A DNA stretch of 64,000 bases, from assembly GCA_900544575.1 (NCBI GenBank), contig UQVO01000008.1, forward strand, positions 8,008-72,007, written 5' to 3'. A model generated the notes under the pieces. It saw only the letters and a list, made by a program, of their open reading frames with translations, was not told the origin of the DNA and made no database searches. This DNA is from an uncultured Eubacteriales bacterium (lineage in GTDB: Bacteria > Bacillota > Clostridia > Christensenellales > CAG-917). The position numbers and the translations under genes are program-made. The first letter of the stretch is position 1. Each line of letters begins with the position of its first letter. Positions 44,599-53,050 of the stretch are shown piece by piece.

Positions 44599-46125
44599 TC
44601 ATTCCTCTTGCAGCAGCTTGTTGGTGGCGTTGATGTATGCGATGAGAGAGGCTTCCAGCACGTCGGTGGAAATGCCTTTGCCCGTCATCGTCCTGCCGTC
44701 TTCGGGTGAAGCGAGCTTGACCGTCGCTTCGCCGAGAGCGTCCTTGCCTTCCGAAACGGAGTGCACCTGATAGTCCATCAGTTTGAAGTTCTGACCCGTG
44801 AGCGAGTTGATGGCTTTGAAGCCCGCGTCGACGGGTCCGTCGCCCGTCATTCTGTCAGAATGTATTCTGCCTTCCGCTTCGAGGGAGATGAGCGCGGAGG
44901 CGGAATTCTTGTACGCGGTGACCTCGTAGTCTTTGAGGGAATATATGCGTTTGACGCGGCGGCGGAACGCACCCGCCATAAGCGCGTCGATGTCGCTCCT
45001 CGTCACTTCCTTTTTGCGGTCGGCGAGGTCCTTGTAACGCGGGAAATAAGCGTCCACCTGTTCCTTGGTGAGGGTGTAGCCCATTTCTTCGAGAAGTTCC
45101 TGAAACGCGTGTTTACCGCTGTGTTTTCCGAGAAGAAGTGTGTTTTCGGGCACTCCGATGTCTTTCGGACTCATAATTTCGTAGGTCGCCTTGTTGGCGA
45201 GCACGCCGTGTTGGTGTATGCCGGATTCGTGCGCGAAAGCGTTCTTGCCCACCACGGCTTTGTTGGGGGGCAGCTTGATGCCGACTATGCCGCTGACCAG
45301 CTGCGACGTGCGGAATATGCGCTCCGTGACGATGTCCGTGTAAAGCCCGAAACGGTCGCGGCGCGTGCGTATCGCCATCACGATTTCTTCCATCGCGGCG
45401 TTGCCCGCGCGCTCTCCGATGCCGTTCACGGTGCACTCAATCTGCGTCGCCCCCGCTTCCGCCGCGGAGAGGGAATTCGCCACCGCCATTCCGAGGTCGT
45501 TGTGGCAGTGCACCGAGATGTCCGCTTTGTCTATGCCTTTGACGTTTGCGCGGATGTAATCAATCATTTCTTTCATTTCCGCGGGAGTGGCATATCCCAC
45601 CGTGTCGGGGAAGTTGAGTGTGGTCGCGCCCGCTTCCAGCGCGGTGCGCGCGGCACGCGCGAGGAATTCGTGCGGGGTGCGCGTCGCGTCCTCGAAGGAA
45701 AACTCCACGTCGTCCACGAGGGTGCGCGCGTATTCCGTATGAGTGCGTATCATATCGATTGCCGTGTCTTCGTTGATGCGCAGTTTGTATTCGAGGTGTA
45801 TGGGAGAAGTGGCGAGAAAGACGTGCAGACGGGGATGCGCCGCGTCTTTCACGGCTTCGTAGCCTTTGTCTATGTCCTCTTTGCGGCAGCGGCAGAGCGC
45901 GGCGACCGTGGAGCGTTTCAGCACCGCGGCAATTTCTCTCACCGCTTTGAGTTCGCCCTCGCTTGCGGCGGGGAAGCCGGCTTCGATTACGTCCACGCCC
46001 ATAGCTTCCAGCGCTTCCGCCACGTCGAGTTTTTCGTTGAGATGCATACTGCACCCCGGCGACTGTTCGCCGTCGCGCAGGGTTGTGTCGAATATTTTTA
46101 CTTTTCTTACGTTGTTGTCTTCCAT
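44599..46125 (-). CDS. leuA: 2-Isopropylmalate synthase
   Basis: This 508-residue enzyme condenses 2-oxoisovalerate with acetyl-CoA, the first leucine-specific step. Motifs are [30 protein letters not shown], the metal-binding [26 protein letters not shown] and [11 protein letters not shown]. The C-terminal ~120 residues are the leucine-feedback domain ([17 protein letters not shown]). It lies 42 bases after ilvH in the operon; no clear SD is visible. Confidence 0.96.
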   Translation of the reverse strand: MEDNNVRKVKIFDTTLRDGEQSPGCSMHLNEKLDVAEALEAMGVDVIEAGFPAASEGELKAVREIAAVLKRSTVAALCRCRKEDIDKGYEAVKDAAHPRLHVFLATSPIHLEYKLRINEDTAIDMIRTHTEYARTLVDDVEFSFEDATRTPHEFLARAARTALEAGATTLNFPDTVGYATPAEMKEMIDYIRANVKGIDKADISVHCHNDLGMAVANSLSAAEAGATQIECTVNGIGERAGNAAMEEIVMAIRTRRDRFGLYTDIVTERIFRTSQLVSGIVGIKLPPNKAVVGKNAFAHESGIHQHGVLANKATYEIMSPKDIGVPENTLLLGKHSGKHAFQELLEEMGYTLTKEQVDAYFPRYKDLADRKKEVTRSDIDALMAGAFRRRVKRIYSLKDYEVTAYKNSASALISLEAEGRIHSDRMTGDGPVDAGFKAINSLTGQNFKLMDYQVHSVSEGKDALGEATVKLASPEDGRTMTGKGISTDVLEASLIAYINATNKLLQEE

Positions 46126-46167
46126 AAAATCGTCTTATACTGTTCGCACCGCGGCGGTGCCGCAGGT

Positions 46168-46677
46168 TCAGATGGACTTTGCGAGGCTGCCCGCGCCGCG
46201 TTCCAGCGCCGCGCCGCCCGTGCGCGCCATCTCCGTGATGTCGTATGCGGAGAGCGTCTTCACGAAATTGTCCACTTTGTCGGTGGAGCCCGTGAGTTCC
46301 AGCATCATACTGTCCGCGTTGACGTCAATCGCTTTTGCCCCGAAAAGCGTGCATAGGTCGACGATTTCGCTGCGGCGCGCGCCGCCGACGGCGATTTTGA
46401 TGAGCAGCAGTTCCCTCGCGGCGACGGAAGCGGAGTTGAAGTCCATCACTTTCACCACGTCTTCCTGTTTTTCCAGCTGCGCCACGATTTGTTTCACCGT
46501 GCTCTGCGTCGCGTTGACCGTGATTGTCATACGCGACCAGCGTTCGTCCTCCGTCGCGCACACGGTCAGCCCGTCGATGTTGTAGCCGCGGCGGGAGAAC
46601 AGCCCCGCAATGCGGGACAGCACGCCGGGCTGGTTGTTGACCAGAATGGAGATGATTTGTCTTGTCGTGTTTTCCAT
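46168..46677 (-). CDS. ilvH: Acetolactate synthase, small regulatory subunit
   Basis: The 169-residue protein has an N-terminal ACT domain (ISILVNNQPGVLSRIAGLF, then SRRGYNIDGLTV) and a C-terminal domain of the IlvH type. It confers valine feedback on and activates IlvB. GGTGG precedes the ATG, and the gene starts seven bases after ilvB ends. Confidence 0.95.
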   Translation of the reverse strand: MENTTRQIISILVNNQPGVLSRIAGLFSRRGYNIDGLTVCATEDERWSRMTITVNATQSTVKQIVAQLEKQEDVVKVMDFNSASVAARELLLIKIAVGGARRSEIVDLCTLFGAKAIDVNADSMMLELTGSTDKVDNFVKTLSAYDITEMARTGGAALERGAGSLAKSI

Positions 46678-46684
46678 ATTCCAC

Positions 46685-48289
46685 CTATATTCCAGTATTA
46701 ATCGGTATCCTGAAATCTATGACCAGGGGGAGAGGACCGTCCAGAGCCGCGTCTATCGCCTCGTCTATGTCCTCGTCTTCCGTGACCGTCACCCCTCTTG
46801 CGCCCATAGCGCGCGCGAGAGCGGCGTAATCCACGTTGAGATACAGCGAATTCACGCCCGACCCCTTGACCTTGCGCGCGGTCTGCAATTTGCGTATCAT
46901 TCCGAGGGCGTTGTTGTTGAGCACGGCGACGACAAGGGGAACGTGGTGTTTGACCGCCGTCGTCAGCTCGTTGAAGTTCATATTGAACGAGCCGTCCCCC
47001 GTGATGACCAGACACACGTCCCCGCTCGCGAAATGCGCGCCTATCGCCGCACCCGTTCCGAAGCCCATTGCACCCAGTCCTCCGCTGGTCAGGAAACGGC
47101 GGGGAGAATAAATCTCAGCGTTGTGCGCCGCCCATTCCTGATGCAGCCCTACGTCCGTGGTCACGGTTATGTCGCGCCCCATGGCGCGGGTCAGGGCGCG
47201 TATTATGCGCGTGCCCCTGTTTTCTTCCGCGACGTCGGGCAGGGAGGTGTAGACCCACTCCGCCTCTTCCTTTTCCGCAAGCAGCGGGATGAGCATATCC
47301 AGCGCTTTCGCCGCGTCGCCCACGACTGCGTGCGAAGCGTGCAGATTTTTGTCGATTTCCGCGCGGTCGGCGTCGAATTGCAGCAGAGGAACTCTGCGGC
47401 GGCGTATGCCGTTGAACGCGCCGAACCTGCTGTTGAAGCGCGCTCCCACCGTGATGAAGAGGTCGCACTCCGACATAGCTTCCGTCGCTTTCAGATTGAT
47501 GTCCGACAGCACGCCAAGATATTTTTCGTAGTCGGGCGGACAGCTGCCTATGCCCATATAGGACACCGTCACGGGCGCTTTTATTAGCCGCGCGAGGTCG
47601 AGGAGCTGTTTTTCCGCGCCCGCAGAGCCTACGCCGCCGCCCGCATATATCAGCGGACGGGAGCTGCGCTTTATCATCTCCGCCGCGGCCGCCACGCTTT
47701 CTTCGTCGGGGGAGGGCAGCACGGCGCGTTCGGGCACGACGGGTTCGTATTCCGCGGCGCAGTCGAATATGTCGGACGGCACGTCAACGAGCACGGGGCC
47801 TTTCCTTCCGCTTTCTGCAAGCGCGAACGCGCGGCGGACGGCAGGCGCGATTTCGGACGCACTTTTCACTATCATCCCGTATTTTGTCACGGGCATCGAC
47901 ACGTCGAATATGTCCACTTCCTGAAAACTGTCGTGTCCCAGCTGCGACAGGGGTACGTTGCCCGTAATCGCAACGAGCGGAACGCTGTCCATATACGCGT
48001 CCGCAAGCCCCGTGACGAGGTTCGTCGCGCCGGGGCCCGATGTTGCAAGCACGACGCCCGCCCTTCCGCATCTGCGCGCATAGCCTTCCGCGGCAAAACA
48101 GGCGCCCTGTTCGTGCGCCGTGAGCACGTGGCGTATGGAAGACCCCGCCAGCGCATCGTAAACCGAAAGTATGCTTGCGCCGGGATATCCGAATATGTTG
48201 CGGACGCCCTGTTCTTCGAGGCAATTGACGAGTATCTGCGCACCGTTCAGCAGCATTGCGGTCATCGCGTGCGCACGCGGCGCACGCAT
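46685..48289 (-). CDS. ilvB: Acetolactate synthase, large catalytic subunit
   Basis: This 534-residue TPP enzyme makes acetolactate (Val/Leu) and acetohydroxybutyrate (Ile). It shows the TPP glutamate region (HEQGACFAAEGYARR), SGPGATNLVTG, FQEVDIFDVSMPVTK and the TPP/Mg motif GDGSFNMNFNELTTAV to NNNALGM. It is slightly short for the family (550-570). ATG at 48289 follows AAGGAG by only two bases; the ATG eight codons later (MTAMLLNG) is preceded by a GC hairpin, so the start is uncertain. It is first gene of the operon. Confidence 0.95.
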   Translation of the reverse strand: MRAPRAHAMTAMLLNGAQILVNCLEEQGVRNIFGYPGASILSVYDALAGSSIRHVLTAHEQGACFAAEGYARRCGRAGVVLATSGPGATNLVTGLADAYMDSVPLVAITGNVPLSQLGHDSFQEVDIFDVSMPVTKYGMIVKSASEIAPAVRRAFALAESGRKGPVLVDVPSDIFDCAAEYEPVVPERAVLPSPDEESVAAAAEMIKRSSRPLIYAGGGVGSAGAEKQLLDLARLIKAPVTVSYMGIGSCPPDYEKYLGVLSDINLKATEAMSECDLFITVGARFNSRFGAFNGIRRRRVPLLQFDADRAEIDKNLHASHAVVGDAAKALDMLIPLLAEKEEAEWVYTSLPDVAEENRGTRIIRALTRAMGRDITVTTDVGLHQEWAAHNAEIYSPRRFLTSGGLGAMGFGTGAAIGAHFASGDVCLVITGDGSFNMNFNELTTAVKHHVPLVVAVLNNNALGMIRKLQTARKVKGSGVNSLYLNVDYAALARAMGARGVTVTEDEDIDEAIDAALDGPLPLVIDFRIPINTGI

Positions 48290-48325
48290 TTCTCCTTATC
48301 TTAAAGATAAATTTGTTATCAATCC

Positions 48326-48354
48326 ATTTTATAACACGCACGCGCCGCCGTCAA
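48326..48354 (-). promoter_or_regulatory. Promoter of the ilv/leu operon
   Basis: TTGACG (48349-48354) and TAAAAT (48326-48331) on the minus strand are 17 bases apart. The leader is about 30 bases, with no T-box or leader peptide. Confidence 0.75.
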
Positions 48355-48469
48355 GAAAAATGCGCTTCGGGCGCGTCGGCAGGGACTTTTGATGTATAAA
48401 ATTCGGAATATACTGCATAAAAACTGCCCGTTATGCCGTTTTCCTGAATTTTAGCTGAAAAATTATGCA

Positions 48470-48505
48470 CAAACGTTTGCATTTTATAAACTTCGGTGGT
48501 AATAT
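48470..48505 (+). promoter_or_regulatory. Promoter of the amino-acid ABC operon with a palindrome at -35
   Basis: TTGCAT (48477-48482) and TAATAT (48500-48505) are 17 bases apart. The perfect palindrome CAAACGTTTG (48470-48479), extended by ATGCA/GCAT on its flanks, overlaps the -35 and is a candidate operator. Confidence 0.65.
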
Positions 48506-48537
48506 AACCGCATACTGAATACAGTGGAGGCAGTTTT

Positions 48538-49383
48538 ATGAAGAAAATAAGCAAAATTCTCGTGATTGCGCTTGTCGTCGCCACTCTGGCGGGCGCCTGT
48601 GTCGCATTCGCGGCCTGCGATAACGGTTCCGACGCAATAGTTGTCTATACCAATGCGTTTTTTGCTCCTTTCGAATACTATGAAGGCACGAATATCGTCG
48701 GTGTTGATATCGACATTATGAACAAAGTCGGAGAAAGGATGGGACGTGACGTCGAGTTCAAGAATGTCGAGTTCGGCGTTATAATCGACGAAGTGTCATC
48801 CGGCAAAATGTGTGATGTCGGCGCGGCAGGTATTACCTGGACGGAAGAACGCGCAGAGAAAGTCGCATTTTCCGTGCCTTATTACAATGCCGTTCAATAT
48901 GTGATATTTGCTGAAGGCAGCATTGAAACCTCCAAGAATGCAGCTGGCGACGATGTCGTTATGTGGAGTGCGCTTGCAGGCAAGAAAATCGGCGTTCAGC
49001 TTGACACTACCGGTGATATTTACGTCGGACTTGAAATAGATGGCGAAGAAGGTTATACGGGAGCCATTCAGGGTACCGGCGCGGAGAAAGTTCAGTACAA
49101 GAACGCACAGCTTGCCGTGGAATCTCTCGGTACGCAGCTTGATGCGGTTGTCATCGACGAACTTCCCGCACAGTATTTGACCAAGAACAACAATTATGTA
49201 GCTCTTCCCCTTTGGTATGATGCGAATACCGCAACGGAAGAAGAGTACTGCATCGCCGTCAATAAAGGACAAACCGAATTGCTCGAAAACATCAATGCCG
49301 TTCTCAATGAGATGCTCGCAGATGTCAACGCAGACGGAGATAATGCCATCGAAGTGCTTGTCAAACAACATTTCGGTCTGTAA
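48538..49383 (+). CDS. Amino-acid ABC transporter, substrate-binding lipoprotein (family 3)
   Basis: The 281-residue protein has a signal peptide with lipobox-like cysteines at residues 21 or 27 (LAGAC, AFAAC) and a periplasmic-binding-protein family 3 fold: APFEYYEGTNIVGVDIDIM, then DVGAAGITWTEERAEKVAFS and a second lobe with GVQLDTTGD. It would capture a polar amino acid at the cell surface. GGAGG precedes the ATG. The gene is visibly more AT-rich than its surroundings, as is the permease gene. Ligand unknown. Confidence 0.93.
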   Translation: MKKISKILVIALVVATLAGACVAFAACDNGSDAIVVYTNAFFAPFEYYEGTNIVGVDIDIMNKVGERMGRDVEFKNVEFGVIIDEVSSGKMCDVGAAGITWTEERAEKVAFSVPYYNAVQYVIFAEGSIETSKNAAGDDVVMWSALAGKKIGVQLDTTGDIYVGLEIDGEEGYTGAIQGTGAEKVQYKNAQLAVESLGTQLDAVVIDELPAQYLTKNNNYVALPLWYDANTATEEEYCIAVNKGQTELLENINAVLNEMLADVNADGDNAIEVLVKQHFGL

Positions 49384-49453
49384 TAAAGTCGATTAACGAT
49401 TTCGAGGCAGCGGCATATCAGGCCGCTGCCTTGTGTCGTTAAAAGGAAACGAT

Positions 49454-50152
49454 ATGAATTTTTTTGAACGCATAGCGGAAGTTTTCAAAACGGAAGTTTA
49501 CATAAACACGCTCTTGGACGGTTTGAAAACTACCGCATATATTACGGCGTGCGCCGTTCTCATCGGACTGTTTCTCGGAACTGTTGTTGCCACTATAAAA
49601 ATTGTGGCAAAACATAACAGATATTTCAAAATTCCCTCTTATATCTGTGATATTTATCTCGGGGTCATACGCGGAACGCCGGTTGCATTGCAACTATTCA
49701 TTATGGTGTTTGCCATATTTGCCATCAGAGGATTCCCTCTCGAAATAGTGGCAATACTGACGTTCGGCATAAATTCCGGGGCGTATGTTGCGGAGAGTTT
49801 GCGCGCAGGCATTCAATCTGTCGATTCGGGACAGCTCGAAGCCGCGCGGTCACTTGGGCTCGGTTTCGGCACTTCAATGGTGAGAATAGTGCTTCCGCAA
49901 GCAATAAAGAACGTCGTTCCTACAATCGGGAACGAAGTAATTGCTTTGCTCAAAGAGACTTCGATAGTGAGTATGGTCGGACTTATAGACCTGACGTTTG
50001 CCGCCCAGATTATTGGGTCCGGTCAATATATGTCGGAATATCTCGTTCCGATGATAGTCGCCGCCTTATTCTATTTGGCGATTGTTTACCTGATAATATT
50101 GGCCGTAAAACTGATAGAAAGGAGGATGGCGAAGAGTGACAGAAACAGATAA
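49454..50152 (+). CDS. Amino-acid ABC transporter permease (HisM/GlnP type)
   Basis: This 232-residue permease has about five membrane segments, the family start [19 protein letters not shown], and the EAA loop [26 protein letters not shown] that docks the ATPase. A DNA fragment with AAGGAA precedes the chosen ATG. Its end overlaps the ATPase start by 17 bases. It is AT-rich relative to the window average. Confidence 0.95.
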   Translation: MNFFERIAEVFKTEVYINTLLDGLKTTAYITACAVLIGLFLGTVVATIKIVAKHNRYFKIPSYICDIYLGVIRGTPVALQLFIMVFAIFAIRGFPLEIVAILTFGINSGAYVAESLRAGIQSVDSGQLEAARSLGLGFGTSMVRIVLPQAIKNVVPTIGNEVIALLKETSIVSMVGLIDLTFAAQIIGSGQYMSEYLVPMIVAALFYLAIVYLIILAVKLIERRMAKSDRNR

Positions 50153-51287
50153 CAAAATTATGGCTGTCAATGAAGACGTAAATACGGAAACAGACACGAC
50201 CGAATCTGCCGAGCAACCCATAGTCGAAGTCGTCAACCTCACCAAGAAGTTCGGCGATTTGCTTGTGCTGGATGACATTTCCGAAACAGTCTACGAAGGC
50301 GAGAAAGTGGTCGTCATCGGACCGTCGGGCGGCGGCAAGTCCACTTTTCTCAGATGTCTTAACTGTCTCGAAGACCCGACCAGCGGTCAGATTTTCTTCG
50401 AGGGAGTGGACCTTGCGGACCTGAAAGTCGACATCAACGAACACCGCAGAAAAATGGGGATGGTGTTCCAGCAGTTCAATCTTTTCAACAATCTTACGGT
50501 CAAGAAGAACATCACGCTTGCGCCCGTCAAAATAGGCATTGCGGACCTTCGCAAAGCGAAGATACACAACCTTGTCACGCCCCTCTACAACAAGTGGTTC
50601 GCGCGCTTCGGCGCAAAGCACAACGAGAGGGTGGAGAAAAAGCGCGTTTTGCTCCAATCCAAGGTTGAAGCGTTCAGAACGGAGCTTGAACCCGTGATTG
50701 AAGCGTGGGAACAGACGAAAACCGTGCAGGAAATAGCGGGGAAGAGTATGGTGAGCTACGACCCCGACCTCACCAAACGCAAGCTGCATCTCACCGCAAA
50801 ACTCGAAAAGGCGGAGAGGGCGCTTTCACACGCCGTGCCCGCCGAGGAGATGAAGGAAGTCGCTCTGCCTTATGCCGGTGCAAAGGAAGTGCGCGAAGCC
50901 GCGGAAGAAAACGCGATGCGGCTGCTTGCGCGCATCGGACTCGAAGAAAAAGCCGACGTCTATCCCTCCACTCTTTCGGGCGGACAGAAACAGCGCGTCG
51001 CCATAGTCCGCGCACTTGCAATGAACCCCAAAGTGATGTTGTTTGACGAACCCACTTCCGCGCTCGACCCCGAAATGGTGGGCGAGGTGCTCGACCTCAT
51101 CAAACAGGTCGCGGACGAAGGAATGACAATGGTAATCGTCACGCACGAGATGGGGTTTGCGCGCGAAGTCGGCACACGCATCCTCTTTATGGCGGAGGGC
51201 AAGATACTCGAACAGGCGCCGCCCGAAGAGTTCTTCGGCAATCCGCAGCACCCGCGGCTGAAAGAATTCCTTGCAAAGGTTCTGTAA
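50136..51287 (+). CDS. Amino-acid ABC transporter ATP-binding protein with ~115-residue insertion
   Basis: The 383-residue protein has Walker [10 protein letters not shown] (residues 62-70), Q-loop [12 protein letters not shown] (111-122), signature LSGGQKQR (280-287), Walker [18 protein letters not shown] and the H-loop VTHEMGFA. Typical GlnQ/HisP proteins are ~240-255 residues. The extra length is a 28-residue acidic N-terminus and an insertion at about 134-250, between Q-loop and signature, which is charged, helical and probably coiled coil ([20 protein letters not shown]). GTG at 50136 is used; an ATG eight codons in is possible. It is last gene of the operon. Confidence 0.93.
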   Translation: MTETDNKIMAVNEDVNTETDTTESAEQPIVEVVNLTKKFGDLLVLDDISETVYEGEKVVVIGPSGGGKSTFLRCLNCLEDPTSGQIFFEGVDLADLKVDINEHRRKMGMVFQQFNLFNNLTVKKNITLAPVKIGIADLRKAKIHNLVTPLYNKWFARFGAKHNERVEKKRVLLQSKVEAFRTELEPVIEAWEQTKTVQEIAGKSMVSYDPDLTKRKLHLTAKLEKAERALSHAVPAEEMKEVALPYAGAKEVREAAEENAMRLLARIGLEEKADVYPSTLSGGQKQRVAIVRALAMNPKVMLFDEPTSALDPEMVGEVLDLIKQVADEGMTMVIVTHEMGFAREVGTRILFMAEGKILEQAPPEEFFGNPQHPRLKEFLAKVL

Positions 51288-51309
51288 TCCGCTTTCGGGC
51301 ATATCTTTG

Positions 51310-51336
51310 GCGCTCCTGCACAAGGAGCGCTTTTTT
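51310..51336 (+). terminator. Terminator of the amino-acid ABC operon
   Basis: An 8-bp stem GCGCTCCT/AGGAGCGC is followed by six T. Confidence 0.9.
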
Positions 51337-51339
51337 ATG

Positions 51340-51946
51340 CCCCACCGAAAAATCGGAGATTTCTCGGCGGGGACCCCAATTTATACCCCATCAAAAAATC
51401 GGAGATTTCTTGACGGGGGCCCCAATTTATACCCCATCAAAAAATCGGAGATTTCTTGACGGGGGCCCCGATTTTATTCCGTTCACTTACAGGGGAGTGT
51501 TGTGCCCCCTCCTTCCCTTCGGGCATTCCTCCCCCGTGACGGAACAACTCAAACTCGCCCTGCGCGGCAAAGCGAACTTTGCCGCTTGTCTTACGCTTGG
51601 TTGTTCCTTTTACCCCACAAAAAAATCAAAGATTTCCTTGCGGGGACCCCTTTTACATCTCCCAAAATGCGGGACTTACGTCACATTCCTATTGAGAGTT
51701 TGTTTCTCGCACCCACATAACCGAGCGGATAGCGGCACTAACTGAACATCGCTCACGGGGCGAGGAAGGCGACTCGCCTCGCACTACGCCCGTGTCTGTT
51801 TAATTACTCATCAAGCTCGCGAGGTCGCGGAGCGCGCCGCGGCGTTCAAGCGGCGGTTGCACCGCCTGTGAACGCTTGGTTGAGCGGCGCGTGCACTCCG
51901 AATAAACGTCCGTCGGATAGAGGGGAATTTGTTTTCGTCACGCTCT
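51340..51946 (+). repeat. Modular intergenic repeat element, copy 1
   Basis: This gene-free stretch contains blocks shared with 63356-64000: a hairpin cluster (51340-51470), block P with TTGTGCCCCCTCCTTCCC (about 51498-51535), another hairpin (51613-51645), block Q (51664-51754), block R (51759-51894) and block S (51895-51946). Block R contains a two-step hairpin at 51843-51876 (GCGTTCA/TGAACGC outside GGCGGT/ACCGCC). Blocks Q and R are about 90% identical between copies. No convincing gene is present. It may be a non-autonomous mobile element or a structured RNA. Confidence 0.75.
51378..51469 (+). repeat. 46-bp tandem repeat of hairpin units
   Basis: Two essentially identical 46-bp units each contain CCCCATCAAAAAATC, a GGA loop and GATTTCTTGACGGGG followed by GCCCC. 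A diverged unit lies directly upstream at 51340-51377. Confidence 0.85.
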
Positions 51947-52061
51947 TGTTTCAGGAATTTTCAAACGTAGGAACACGCCCCTGTTCTCGAAGACGCATTG
52001 AGACAGCTAGGGGACGGGGTAAAAGTATACTCTCTCGATATACTCCCACGCAAAACCAAAA

Positions 52062-52131
52062 GCGGACTCTTGGGGACGGAGCAAAATAGTCCGCGGTTTC
52101 GGACTATTTTGCTCCGTCCCCAAGAGTCCGC
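52062..52131. repeat. 31-bp perfect inverted repeat of the GGGGACGG class
   Basis: Arms 52062-52092 and 52101-52131 are perfect complements over 31 bases with an 8-base loop (GCGGTTTC). The arm contains CTTGGGGACGGAGC, sharing GGGGACGG with the 3912-3974 repeat. A further GGGGACGGGG lies at 52011-52020 and ATGTCCCCGC just after, suggesting a larger nested palindrome. It lies upstream of the metal operon promoter and lacks a T run. Confidence 0.85.
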
Positions 52132-52186
52132 ACTATGTCCCCGCTCTCTCGAAGTTTTTACCACGCCGAAAAATTTGCAAAAAGGG

Positions 52187-52249
52187 TTGACATTATTGCT
52201 TTGCGGGCATATTATATGAACAGAAATTCATATGAGTGCGCGTTCATAT
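52187..52249 (+). promoter_or_regulatory. Metal-resistance operon promoter and ArsR/SmtB operator
   Basis: TTGACA (52187-52192) and TATTAT (52210-52215) are 17 bases apart. The inverted repeat ATATGAA-N6-TTCATAT (52214-52233) overlaps the -10 and is the type bound by SmtB/CzrA/ZiaR sensors. A further half-site TTCATAT is at 52243-52249. Confidence 0.85.
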
Positions 52250-52300
52250 GAGTTTGCGCGAAAACCCGCGTGCGGACAAGAAAAGCGAAAGGAGCAAAAA

Positions 52301-52642
52301 ATGGCATATCATCTTTGCACGATACATCCCGATACGGTCGACCGTGTGGCGGCTGCAATGGAAAGCGAGGAAACGCTGAACAAAATGTCCGCGTTTTTGA
52401 AGGTCGTCGCCGACCCTACAAGGCTGAAAATCGTCAACGCGCTGCTGATAGGCGAACTGTGCGTGTGCGACCTTGCAAAACTTCTCGGAATGGAACATTC
52501 CGCGGTTTCGCATCAGCTTGCCGTGTTGCGCAAAAGCGCGGTCGTGACCGTGCGGCAGGAAGGCAAGGTGAAATATTACTCTTTGAGCGACAACCACATA
52601 AACACGGTGTTCAACGTCACACTTACGCACGTAAACGAGTGA
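52301..52642 (+). CDS. ArsR/SmtB-family metal-sensing repressor
   Basis: This 113-residue winged-helix repressor has the DNA-recognition region MEHSAVSHQLAVLRKSAVV. It carries two candidate metal sites: alpha3N-type cysteines (Cys6 near the N-terminus and CVC in GELCVCDLAKLL) as in CadC, and an alpha5 site DNH-x10-HVNE with the exact Asp-x-His-x10-His-x2-Glu spacing of SmtB. This fits a Zn, Cd or Pb sensor. AAAGGAG precedes the ATG. It presumably represses its own operon through the upstream operator. Confidence 0.93.
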   Translation: MAYHLCTIHPDTVDRVAAAMESEETLNKMSAFLKVVADPTRLKIVNALLIGELCVCDLAKLLGMEHSAVSHQLAVLRKSAVVTVRQEGKVKYYSLSDNHINTVFNVTLTHVNE

Positions 52643-52820
52643 TTTTGCGCATTGAGCGGGAAAATGCCGCTTCGCACCTCACATCCGAAACGATGAAAGG
52701 ACGTCAATCAAAACTCCGCAGGACGACTTGCGGACTTTCGTACAGGGTATTTCGGCAGACGCCGTGCCATAAATGCGCGGGCTTCTCCGCTCCGCGCAAA
52801 TAACGGATAAGGAGAACAGT

Positions 52821-53039
52821 ATGAAAAAATCTTTCAGCCTCGAAAATCTGGACTGCGCAAACTGCGCCGCCAAAATGGAACACGCCGTATCCAAAATCGA
52901 CGGCGTAAATCACGTCAGCATAAGTTTTATTGCGCAGCGTATGACGCTGGACGCCGACGACGCACGTTTTGACGACATTCTTGCCGAAACGGTCAGAAAA
53001 TGCCGCAAAATAGAACCCGACTGCAAGATACGCGTCTGA
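52821..53039 (+). CDS. Stand-alone heavy-metal-associated (HMA) domain protein
   Basis: The 72-residue ferredoxin-like metal-binding protein has LENLDCANCAAKMEHAVSKI with the CxxC metal site (LDCANC is the form found at the N-terminus of Zn/Cd ATPases). AAGGAG precedes the ATG. It lies 11 bases before the P1B-ATPase, which lacks its own HMA domain, so the N-terminal domain appears split off as a separate gene that may deliver metal to the pump. Confidence 0.92.
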   Translation: MKKSFSLENLDCANCAAKMEHAVSKIDGVNHVSISFIAQRMTLDADDARFDDILAETVRKCRKIEPDCKIRV

Positions 53040-53050
53040 CGGGGGGGCTT

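Noticed and set aside
48268-48289. GC hairpin between the first and second possible ilvB start codons as a translational switch
   Set aside because: The hairpin GCGTGCGC/GCGCACGC is real, but with the start codon uncertain there is not enough to claim regulation.
48290-48400. T-box or leader-peptide attenuator before ilvB
   Set aside because: The predicted leader is about 30 bases and holds no T-box sequence or run of branched-chain codons.
51340-51470. CRISPR array
   Set aside because: The repeated unit is a palindrome in tandem without unique spacers of constant length, and no cas genes are present.
51666-51720. Short frame MRDLRxIxxxSLFLAP conserved in both repeat copies
   Set aside because: The shared peptide is only ~18 residues and the differences between copies are mostly amino-acid changing, so protein-level selection is not supported.
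51271-51745. Short plus-strand frames across the repeat element (62-111 codons)
   Set aside because: They are built from the hairpin units and the corresponding frames in copy 2 differ by stops and amino-acid changes.
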